NCBI GenBank assembly: GCA_030631445.1 | Contig: DAOVLD010000136.1 | Location: forward strand, 1 to 5,611 | Length of the DNA: 5,611 nucleotides | DNA from: Bacteroidota bacterium | Lineage (GTDB): Bacteria > Bacteroidota > Bacteroidia > Bacteroidales > VadinHA17 | Direction: 5' to 3' | Part shown: in pieces, positions 1 through 5,477 of the stretch | Layout: each line of letters begins with the position of its first letter | Numbering within the stretch: the first letter of the stretch is position 1 | Program-made: the position numbers and the translations under genes | Notes under the pieces: model-generated | Told to the model about the DNA's origin: nothing | Seen by the model: only the letters and a program-made list of their open reading frames with translations | Databases searched by the model: none

Positions 1-1
1 A

Positions 2-613
2 GTTCAAACAGCATTCTCTCAGGATACTACGTATTATCCTGCATTAAGTAAAAGCATTAGCCTGTCAAATGAAGGATATTTAACCGAGAACTTCCGGGAA
101 CTGGCAAATACCTGCGAAAGGATTATTGCAGTAAAACCGGGTGAATGGCCTCCTCTCTATTACTGCGCATATGCTTATATAAACATGAGTTTTATTGAAA
201 AAAATACGGACAAAAAAGATGCGTATTGTGAAAAGGCAAAAACTTTAATTGAGAAGGCTGTTACTATTAATCCCGGTGAATCAGAATTAAATGTACTGGA
301 AGCCCTGCTTTGTTATGCCATTATGGAGATCAACCCTATGGTGAATGGCTTAATATATTTACCTAAAGCCAATAGAGCTTTGGAAAAAGCAAAAACAATA
401 AATCAGGGGAATCCCAGAATTTATTATCTGCAGGGTAAATCAACCATGTACATGCCCGGATTTATGGGAGGAGGAAAAGAAGTAGCCATACCTTTATTTC
501 AAAAGGCAATGGAACTTTATGAAAAATTTACTCTCGAAACCGATATCCATCCTTCCTGGGGGAAAAGCGATACAGCCAAACTTCTTGAAGAATGCAAAAA
601 TGCAAATGAATAA
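2..613 (+). CDS. Exported TPR-like repeat protein, 5'-truncated
   Basis: The frame is open from base 2 to the TAA at 611-613, giving 203 residues, so the ATG at 185 is an internal methionine and not the start. The first residues (VQTAFSQDTTYY) look like the end of a signal peptide with cleavage around AFS/Q, so probably only 10-20 residues are missing and the mature protein is periplasmic. The body is alpha-helical with TPR-like spacing: a helix pair around ENFRELANTCERIIAVKPGEWPPLYYCAYAY, then EKAKTLIEKAVTINPGESELNVLEAL, then ANRALEKAKTINQGNPRIYYLQGK. The end holds a GGGKEVAIPLFQKAMELY stretch followed by HPSWGKSDTAKLLEEC, a pattern I associate with small secreted Bacteroidota proteins of unknown function. 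TPR folds usually bind proteins; the partner here is unknown. The kinase gene begins 51 bases downstream on the same strand, so co-transcription is possible. Reading frame and export are fairly sure; function is not. Confidence 0.85.
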   Translation, partial: VQTAFSQDTTYYPALSKSISLSNEGYLTENFRELANTCERIIAVKPGEWPPLYYCAYAYINMSFIEKNTDKKDAYCEKAKTLIEKAVTINPGESELNVLEALLCYAIMEINPMVNGLIYLPKANRALEKAKTINQGNPRIYYLQGKSTMYMPGFMGGGKEVAIPLFQKAMELYEKFTLETDIHPSWGKSDTAKLLEECKNANE

Positions 614-664
614 ATCTTTTATTTAAAAATTAGAATTCGTAGTTTTAATTCATTATTTGATACA

Positions 665-1705
665 ATGCCTGCAAATTTTTTAAAAAAGTATTATAAAAAG
701 ATATTGGTATATCTAGTGGCTCCAATTTCTATTGGGTTGCTGATTATATTAATGTCATATCCCCAAGGTATATTTCAGATTGATATTCTTTCATATGTTT
801 TTATATACTCTTATTCCATAGGGATTCCTTACATGCTGGTCTCCGCAATTATCGAATTGCAACTTGAAAAACGTATCCGCTGGCTTAATAAACCGTTAAA
901 ACGCTTTGTTATAACTGTCTTGCTGGAAACGATCTGGGCTTTCCTGCTAATCCTGATAATTCATTATATTTTCCTTTTCAGGATCAGGGGTGATAATATG
1001 TCTCTAATATATGAGCGGACTATCAATGCATTTATTTATGCTGCCATTTTTATTGTTTTAGGTGTAATAACCCAAAACAGTATTTTTTTCTTTAAAAACT
1101 GGAAGCAGGCAGCTGTTAATGAGGAAATATTAAAAAGAGAGATTCTTTTAGTTGAATTCGAAGTCCTGAAAAATCAGATTAACCCGCATTTTTTATTTAA
1201 CAACCTTACAGCACTAACTTCGCTGGTGTATAAAGACCAGGACAAAGCTGCACTGTTTATCGACCAACTGGCTAATGTATTCCGCTATATACTTGAATTT
1301 CGTGAAACAGAAGTAGTCGATCTGGCAACTGAAAAAAAACTATTAAACACCGTGGCTTTTCTTTACAGGATAAGATACGACGAGAGTCTGCAGTTAAATA
1401 TTGATTTACCGGAAGAAAAAAACAGATATGTTATCCCGATGGTATTACAGATACTACTTGAAAATGCAATAAAGCATAATAAACTTTCAACCAAAAAACC
1501 ATTAAAAGTTGAAATAAAACAGGAAGGAAGCTATATTTATGTTAAGAATAATCTTCAGCCAAAAACGGCTATTCAGCACTCAAACAAACTTGGATTAAAA
1601 AATATTCAATCGAGGTATAAATATTTATCTGATAAAGAAGTCAACATTGAAAAAACAGAAAAATATTTCAATGTCAGAATACCTGTTTTAAATAAAAAGC
1701 CATGA
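665..1705 (+). CDS. LytS/YehU-family sensor histidine kinase
   Basis: A 346-residue inner-membrane sensor kinase that should autophosphorylate and pass phosphate to the regulator encoded next. Four hydrophobic segments lie near residues 13-31, 39-62, 81-106 and 121-143, with short loops and no sizeable periplasmic sensor domain, so the signal is probably sensed within the membrane or through a partner. The His_kinase (PF06580-type) domain follows: residues 168-180 hold LKNQINPHFLFNN with phospho-acceptor His175. The ATP-binding N-box is at 264-272 (LLENAIKHN, Asn267) and a glycine motif is at 306-313 (SNKLGLKN). That glycine motif is reduced: the first glycine of the usual GxGxGL pattern is absent while Gly310 remains. 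Length is typical for the family. The start at 665 gives a short basic N-terminus before TM1; there is no clear Shine-Dalgarno, as is usual in Bacteroidota. Its stop codon overlaps the regulator's ATG, indicating translational coupling. The signal sensed cannot be read from the sequence. Confidence 0.95.
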   Translation: MPANFLKKYYKKILVYLVAPISIGLLIILMSYPQGIFQIDILSYVFIYSYSIGIPYMLVSAIIELQLEKRIRWLNKPLKRFVITVLLETIWAFLLILIIHYIFLFRIRGDNMSLIYERTINAFIYAAIFIVLGVITQNSIFFFKNWKQAAVNEEILKREILLVEFEVLKNQINPHFLFNNLTALTSLVYKDQDKAALFIDQLANVFRYILEFRETEVVDLATEKKLLNTVAFLYRIRYDESLQLNIDLPEEKNRYVIPMVLQILLENAIKHNKLSTKKPLKVEIKQEGSYIYVKNNLQPKTAIQHSNKLGLKNIQSRYKYLSDKEVNIEKTEKYFNVRIPVLNKKP

Positions 1706-2472
1706 TAAATGCTTTGATAATTGAAGATGAAAAACCGGCTGCAGAACACCTGCTTAAACTGATAAATTCATGTGACCATGAAATCAGGGTTGAAGGAATT
1801 ATTGATTCGGTGAGCGGGACTGTAAACTGGTTTAATAGAAACCGGCAACCTGACCTGGTATTTATGGATATCCAGCTTTCCGATGGCTTAAGCTTTGAAA
1901 TATTTGATTACGTTAAAATTGGGTGCCCGGTAATTTTTACAACTGCTTATGAAGAATATGCCATTAAAGCATTTAAGGTAAACAGTATTGATTACCTCCT
2001 TAAACCGATAAATGCCGATGGATTAGCGTTTGCCATCGAAAAATTCCTTTCACACGGCAGGCAAATAAACAACTCCTACGGTGATTTATTTGATTATCAG
2101 GTAGGGCAGGTAATGCAGTTACTTACAAAAAGGCACAAGTCGAGATTCGTGGTTAATGCTGGTGCTCATATCCATTCAATAGAAGTAGAAAAGATTACTT
2201 GTTTTTACAGCCTTGAAAAAACCACTTATTTACTTGACAACAAAGGGAGATCATACGATATTAATTATACACTGGAACAACTGGAACAGCTTACTAACCC
2301 TGATATTTTTTTCAGGATTAACAGGAAGTACCTCGTAAACCGAAATACAATAACAGATATTATCTCTTATTCCAGCACTAAATTAAAAATAAAAATAAAC
2401 CATATCAGTGATGATGACATATTTGTAAGCAGAAGCAGAACAAGGGATTTCAGACTATGGCTTGATATGTAA
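1702..2472 (+). CDS. LytTR-family response regulator
   Basis: A 256-residue cytoplasmic transcription regulator paired with the preceding kinase. Residues 1-117 form a receiver domain: acidic cluster Glu8-Asp9-Glu10 in LIIEDEKPA, phospho-acceptor Asp56 in FMDIQLSDG, switch Thr80/Thr81 in IFTTAYEEYAIKAF and Lys101 in DYLLKPI. A linker of about 30 residues leads to a LytTR DNA-binding domain, roughly 148-253, with the family signature FFRINRKYLVN at 203-213 and the closing strand FVSRSRTRDFRLWL. LytTR domains bind DNA with beta strands, usually at paired direct repeats. All key phosphotransfer residues are present, so the protein should be active. The gene starts inside the kinase stop codon (ATGA, 1702-1705). 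Its targets are not shown; the downstream small gene or the transporter are possible but unproven. The receiver-LytTR assignment is very firm. Confidence 0.96.
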   Translation: MINALIIEDEKPAAEHLLKLINSCDHEIRVEGIIDSVSGTVNWFNRNRQPDLVFMDIQLSDGLSFEIFDYVKIGCPVIFTTAYEEYAIKAFKVNSIDYLLKPINADGLAFAIEKFLSHGRQINNSYGDLFDYQVGQVMQLLTKRHKSRFVVNAGAHIHSIEVEKITCFYSLEKTTYLLDNKGRSYDINYTLEQLEQLTNPDIFFRINRKYLVNRNTITDIISYSSTKLKIKINHISDDDIFVSRSRTRDFRLWLDM

Positions 2473-2611
2473 AACCCCGGATATTATTTTACTCCTTTAT
2501 CTAATGCATCAACAATTGCCAGGAGGATAAATTCTTATTTTGTGTTATATTCGCAAAATAAACAGTAATTATCTCTAATAAAAACAATAAATAAAGGAGA
2601 AAAGATCATGA

Positions 2612-2695
2612 AACTTCCATGTATTATTAATACACAAACAAAAATGAATAAATAATGGTTGCTCAATAGTATCCATAATTTCCTACATGGAAGTT
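2612..2695. repeat. Nested inverted repeat / long hairpin
   Basis: A perfect 12-base inverted repeat pairs AACTTCCATGTA (2612-2623) with TACATGGAAGTT (2684-2695). Inside it a second pair, AAATAATGG (2650-2658) and CCATAATTT (2673-2681), matches at 8 of 9 positions around a 14-base loop. Together they would fold into a two-storey hairpin with a 26-base bulge on the left and 2 bases on the right. No T-run follows, so it is not a classical terminator. It could be a regulatory RNA element, a binding site, or a remnant of a small mobile element; the sequence alone does not decide. Confidence 0.6.
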
Positions 2696-2751
2696 CACGA
2701 GCGGGTTTGCGCCATGGGTTTTTGTGGGAGCGAGTAACAAATACCACAGAA

Positions 2752-2784
2752 CTTGTAAAAAGGTAGAAATTATAAGTAACCTTG
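2752..2784 (+). promoter_or_regulatory. Candidate Bacteroidota-type promoter for small protein
   Basis: The Bacteroidota primary sigma factor is known to use a -33 TTTG and a -7 TAnnTTTG separated by about 19-21 bases. Here CTTG (2752-2755) and TAACCTTG (2777-2784) are 21 bases apart, each with one mismatch. Transcription would begin near 2790, about 20 bases before the ATG at 2810. The motifs are short and the region is AT-rich, so a chance match is quite possible. Confidence 0.25.
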
Positions 2785-2809
2785 TCACTAACATTTAAAA
2801 TTTAAACGT

Positions 2810-2992
2810 ATGAAACAAGAAATTCAATGTAGCGCCCCTTCAAGTGCGATTTACGGTTTAGGGCTTATTGGAGCAGCAGTTTATTTTATTTCCCATGCCA
2901 CTACATTCTGGATGGGTGTATTAGGAATCTTAAAAGCTATTGTTTGGCCGGCATTTCTCGTCTATGAAGCATTTAAATATTTAGGGATGTGA
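2810..2992 (+). CDS. Small hydrophobic membrane protein, unknown function
   Basis: A 60-residue protein with a short polar N-terminus (MKQEIQCSAPSS) and two hydrophobic stretches, about residues 14-29 (IYGLGLIGAAVYFISH) and 32-57 (TFWMGVLGILKAIVWPAFLVYEAFKY), probably forming a small inner-membrane hairpin. The second is rich in Trp, Gly and a Trp-Pro pair. The even hydrophobic pattern, clean ATG and absence of a competing frame argue that it is a real gene. I have an impression that similar 50-60-residue proteins with a HATxFWMGVLGxLKAIVWPAFLVY-like core occur in other bacteria, but I cannot name a family or a function. No Shine-Dalgarno is present; the upstream bases are AT-rich (TTTAAAATTTAAACGT), normal for this phylum. 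It lies alone between two non-coding stretches, so it may be a single-gene unit. Confidence 0.75.
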   Translation: MKQEIQCSAPSSAIYGLGLIGAAVYFISHATTFWMGVLGILKAIVWPAFLVYEAFKYLGM

Positions 2993-3004
2993 TATTATTA
3001 AAAA

Positions 3005-3053
3005 TCAGGAAATGGTAATATCTGCCTTAAAAACAGAATAAGGAATTTCCTGA
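3005..3053. repeat. Inverted repeat after the small membrane gene
   Basis: TCAGGAAAT (3005-3013) pairs perfectly with ATTTCCTGA (3045-3053). Within it CCTTA (3025-3029) can pair with TAAGG (3039-3043), leaving an 11-base bulge on the left and 1 base on the right. It sits 13 bases after the stop codon of the small gene, where a terminator or mRNA-stabilising hairpin would be expected, but the following bases (AAAGAATC) have no T-run, so intrinsic termination is not well supported. Confidence 0.45.
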
Positions 3054-3060
3054 AAGAATC

Positions 3061-3223
3061 TAACGGGGTGAACACACATGTAAACTGAACAAATATTTTA
3101 AGCATAAATAGTCCTTTGGTGGACATGGATTTCTGATTACATTAGTAACCTCGTGGTCTAAGAATGGGGCGTAGTAAAGCCACAAAATACGCTCACGGTT
3201 GCAGGTGAATAAGGAAGCGGCAA
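3061..3223 (+). ncRNA. Possible structured RNA or intron-like remnant
   Basis: This non-coding stretch directly before the transporter operon is less AT-rich than its surroundings and contains several short stems in a row: GTCC/GGAC (3111-3114 with 3121-3124), TTAC/GTAA (3137-3140 with 3145-3148), GCGTA/TACGC (3169-3173 with 3188-3192) and TCAC/GTGA (3193-3196 with 3205-3208). The last two abut and could stack. GTGG (3153-3156) could also pair with CCAC (3180-3183), pseudoknot-like. Phrases such as AACCTCGTGGTCTAAGAA and GCTCACGGTTGCAGGTGAA remind me of the RNA part of bacterial group II introns just before the maturase gene, but no maturase and no domain V hairpin is present, and I could not align it. 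Alternatives are a cis-acting 5' leader of the transporter mRNA or no function. The ordered stems are seen; the identity is inference. Confidence 0.3.
3115..3145 (+). promoter_or_regulatory. Candidate Bacteroidota-type promoter for sugar ABC operon
   Basis: An exact TTTG (3115-3118) lies 19 bases before TACATTAG (3138-3145), which matches the -7 consensus TAnnTTTG except for one base. Transcription would start near 3152, giving a leader of about 70 bases before the ATG at 3224. This is the best promoter match I see ahead of the transporter genes. It overlaps the possible structured RNA, so only one of the two readings may be right. Confidence 0.3.
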
Positions 3224-4462
3224 ATGGTAAAAAGCACACTAAAATTTATAATGTTGGCCTTTTCTTTAGCTTTGATTGCCTCCTGTATCAGAGATAAGGA
3301 AAATACTATCAGGTTTTCGAGCTGGCAATCAAGCCCTTCTGAAAAAAGGCTAACAGATTCTTTACTTCATTGTTTTGCAAAGAAGTATCCTGAGTATAAA
3401 GTGAAGTTTGAATTGATTCCGGGAAATTATTCCGAGAAAATACAATTGATGCTGGGAACACACACTGCTCCTCAGGTTTTTTATGTCAAAGATTTTGTCG
3501 CTCCTTCTTATCTCAGATATGATGTATTGCAGCCACTCAATGAATATATAGATAAAGATACCAGCTTCGATATAGATGATTTCTATCCGCAGTTCTTAGA
3601 TGCTTTCACTAAAAATGGGAAAATTTATGGACTCCCAAAAGATTTTGGTTGTTTTGTCTTGTTCTATAATACAGATATGTTCAAAGCTGCTGGCATCAAC
3701 GATCCCCCAAAAGATTGGGCAGAACTGGAAGAATTTTCAAGGAAATTAACAAAAGATGCAAATAGCGATGGGAAAATAGAACAATATGGTATTGTGGTAG
3801 AACCCTCTATCGATAAACTGATGCCTTTTGTGTTTCAGAATATGGGCGGTTTTCAGGATAAAGACGGAAACCTCACTCTTAATACACCGGAATTTCAGGG
3901 AGCTTTGGAATATTACTACGGATTATACAAAAATAACATTGCCACCATCCCAACCGACGTTAGTATGAATAATACAGAAGAGGTTTTTGGCAGGAAACGT
4001 GCCGCGATGGTAATTTCCGGAGGATGGTTTGTTCCACAGCTCAAAGATCAGTACACAGACGTAAATTATAAAGTTGCTTTTTTGCCAAAAGGGAAACAAA
4101 TGGCAACCATTGCTTTTACTGTTGCATACAGTTCACCAAAAGAAAATTCGCTCAAAGAAGAAACATGGAAGTTATTGAGTTACCTCACAGGAAAAGAGGG
4201 AATGAAAGCATGGACGAGTACCGGTATTGCAATGCCTACACGCAAAAGTGTTGCTGCACAGCTTGATTATATTAAGCATCCTGAATATAAATACTTTATG
4301 GGAAGCGTGGATTTCGCCAAGGTTTTTCAGGTAGAATATAACGAACGCTGGTATTCGATCACACAATCTGCAATGCAGGCAATTTTTTATCAGAAAGCTG
4401 ATATCCCGCAAAAACTTAAGCAAATGGAAGATGATATGAAATCATTAAGATTAAAAAAGTAA
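3224..4462 (+). CDS. Sugar ABC transporter substrate-binding lipoprotein
   Basis: A 412-residue extracytoplasmic solute-binding protein of family 1 (MalE/UgpB type), which captures a sugar or oligosaccharide and delivers it to the permeases encoded downstream. The N-terminus MVKSTLKFIMLAFSLALIASC is a lipoprotein signal peptide with lipobox IASC and acylated Cys21, so the mature protein is membrane-anchored in the envelope. The mature part opens with a short strand and helix (TIRFSSWQSSPSEKRLTDSLLHCFAKKYP). Family features are the hinge-region IYGLPKDFGCFVLFYNTDMF (134-153), then AAGINDPPKDWAELEEFSRKLT (155-176), and GRKRAAMVISGGWF (256-269). Length is normal. The start at 3224 is supported by AGGAAG at 3212-3217 and by the basic n-region; the next in-frame ATG (3251) would lose that region. 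An in-frame TGA at 3206-3208 excludes a longer protein. The permease follows after 36 bases. The ligand cannot be told from sequence. Confidence 0.93.
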   Translation: MVKSTLKFIMLAFSLALIASCIRDKENTIRFSSWQSSPSEKRLTDSLLHCFAKKYPEYKVKFELIPGNYSEKIQLMLGTHTAPQVFYVKDFVAPSYLRYDVLQPLNEYIDKDTSFDIDDFYPQFLDAFTKNGKIYGLPKDFGCFVLFYNTDMFKAAGINDPPKDWAELEEFSRKLTKDANSDGKIEQYGIVVEPSIDKLMPFVFQNMGGFQDKDGNLTLNTPEFQGALEYYYGLYKNNIATIPTDVSMNNTEEVFGRKRAAMVISGGWFVPQLKDQYTDVNYKVAFLPKGKQMATIAFTVAYSSPKENSLKEETWKLLSYLTGKEGMKAWTSTGIAMPTRKSVAAQLDYIKHPEYKYFMGSVDFAKVFQVEYNERWYSITQSAMQAIFYQKADIPQKLKQMEDDMKSLRLKK

Positions 4463-4498
4463 ATTAATAAAATCGTTATTCGTTTTGTTTTATAATAG

Positions 4499-5410
4499 AT
4501 GGTATCAGGCTACGAATTAAAGATCAAAATGAAAAGAAATAGCAGTACTAAAAAAGAACAACAATTCTGGGCATACACTTTTCTGTTTTTCCCATTGATG
4601 TTACTTGCTATATTTGTATTTATCCCTATTTTATTTTCTTTGGCCATTAGTTTTTTCGACTGGGAATTGATGGCATCGCAACAAAAATTTATAGATATAA
4701 ACAATTATATCGAAATTTTTGGCGATAAAATTTTCTACAAAGCAATGCTTAATACAGTCCTGTACACCATTGGTGTAGTCCCGATACAAACCATGCTGGC
4801 TTTATTCCTTGCCTTTGTTATGAATCAGAAACTTCGCGGAAGAACTTTTTTTCGTACTGCTTTTTACATACCGGCGGTTACTTCGTCGGTAGTTACTTCT
4901 ATCATTTTTGTAGCCATTTATTCCAAGGAGGGGTTACTCAATTCTATCCTGGGAAATTTTGGTTTTGCAGCTAACGACTGGCTTACTAATCCCCATACAG
5001 CCCTTATTTCCATTATGATGCTGAATATCTGGACCACCTCCGGATACTTTATGGTTTCTTTCCTCGCCGGATTGCAAAATATTCCCAATTCATTATATGA
5101 AGCAGCTAAACTGGAAGGTGCCACAAAAAGGCAGCAATTCTGGCATATAACTGTGCCTATGGTGCGACCGGTTACCTATTTTGTTGTAGTAATGGGTCTG
5201 ATTGGGTGTTTTCAGGTATTTGACCAGGTGTTTGTAATGAGCGACGGTGGCCCGAATAATGCCACTACAACGATGTCATTTTATGTATATCAGAACGCAT
5301 TTAGATATTTCAGATTAGGATATGGCGCTGCGACTGCCATTGTACTGGCAGGAATTATAATGATAGTTACTGTTATTCAAAAAAAATATTTTCCGCCAAA
5401 TCCATATTAG
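4499..5410 (+). CDS. Sugar ABC transporter permease, MalF/UgpA-like
   Basis: A 303-residue inner-membrane permease of the CUT1 sugar importer family, forming half of the translocation pore with the next gene's product. Six hydrophobic segments are seen, near residues 25-50, 84-107, 119-141, 165-190, 224-246 and 275-294. The cytoplasmic EAA loop that docks on the ATPase is at 201-224 (EAAKLEGATKRQQFWHITVP then MVRP, with the conserved Gly207). The C-terminal part carries DGGPNNATTTMSFYVYQNAF (249-268), typical of the MalF/UgpA subfamily. Length agrees with family members that lack the large MalF periplasmic insert. The start is uncertain: the ATG at 4529 (MKRNSSTKKEQQ) gives a more usual short basic N-terminus and 293 residues, while 4499 adds ten residues; neither has a good Shine-Dalgarno. 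The gene follows the binding protein by 36 bases and is surely in its operon. Confidence 0.94.
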   Translation: MVSGYELKIKMKRNSSTKKEQQFWAYTFLFFPLMLLAIFVFIPILFSLAISFFDWELMASQQKFIDINNYIEIFGDKIFYKAMLNTVLYTIGVVPIQTMLALFLAFVMNQKLRGRTFFRTAFYIPAVTSSVVTSIIFVAIYSKEGLLNSILGNFGFAANDWLTNPHTALISIMMLNIWTTSGYFMVSFLAGLQNIPNSLYEAAKLEGATKRQQFWHITVPMVRPVTYFVVVMGLIGCFQVFDQVFVMSDGGPNNATTTMSFYVYQNAFRYFRLGYGAATAIVLAGIIMIVTVIQKKYFPPNPY

Positions 5411-5425
5411 AAAAATATAAAATCG

Positions 5426-5454
5426 TGGACACCCGCGTTAATATCAGGGTTCCA
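5426..5454 (+). other. Intercistronic hairpin between the two permease genes
   Basis: TGGA (5426-5429) and ACCC (5431-5434) pair with GGGT (5447-5450) and TCCA (5451-5454), forming an 8-bp stem with one bulged C at 5430 and a 12-base loop. It lies in the 67-base gap between the two permease genes. No T-run follows, so it is unlikely to end transcription; it may affect mRNA stability or translation of the second permease. A functional role is inference. Confidence 0.4.
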
Positions 5455-5477
5455 ATTGTTTCAAATCAAGATAAAAA

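Larger units (their letters stand above)
2473..2809. other. 337-base intergenic region with inverted repeat
   Basis: No convincing protein gene is found on either strand. The minus-strand open frame at 2535-2747 has no recognisable domain, and its composition follows that of the DNA. The left part (2473-2600) is AT-rich and featureless apart from a purine-rich AAAGGAG at 2594-2600. The middle holds the nested inverted repeat listed separately. The stretch 2697-2737 is clearly richer in G and C than its surroundings, with runs such as GCGGGTTTGCGCC and GTGGGAGCGAG; its origin is unknown. The right part (2740-2809) is AT-rich and carries a candidate promoter for the small membrane protein. No clear intrinsic terminator follows the regulator gene. 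Confidence 0.6.

Noticed and set aside
2473..2530. Possible terminator after the response regulator
   Set aside because: Only a 5-bp pairing (CTCCT 2492-2496 with AGGAG 2521-2525) across a 24-base loop is available and no T-run follows.
2714..2737. Seven-codon frame MGFCGSE
   Set aside because: Too short, with no ribosome binding site or conservation evidence.
2535..2747. Minus-strand open frame of 70 codons in the intergenic region
   Set aside because: It spans the inverted repeat and the G-rich island, has no recognisable domain, and its residue mix follows the base composition.
2600..2760. Retron-like RNA, suggested by 12-base arms around a spacer
   Set aside because: No reverse transcriptase is encoded anywhere in the window, and the arms alone are not diagnostic.
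2774..3162. Weak similarity between AGTAACCTTGTCACTAA (2775 on) and AGTAACCTCGTGGTCTAA (3144 on)
   Set aside because: The shared core is only about eight bases with gapped extension, which is well within chance for AT-rich DNA.
4172..4423. Minus-strand open frame inside the binding-protein gene
   Set aside because: It lies fully opposite a well-supported gene and is rich in Cys and His in a way typical of antisense translation.
4510..4704. Minus-strand open frame inside the first permease gene
   Set aside because: It lies opposite a firm permease assignment and shows no domain of its own.
4918..5124. Minus-strand open frame in the middle of the first permease gene
   Set aside because: It is antisense to the conserved membrane segments and start of the EAA loop; no independent support.
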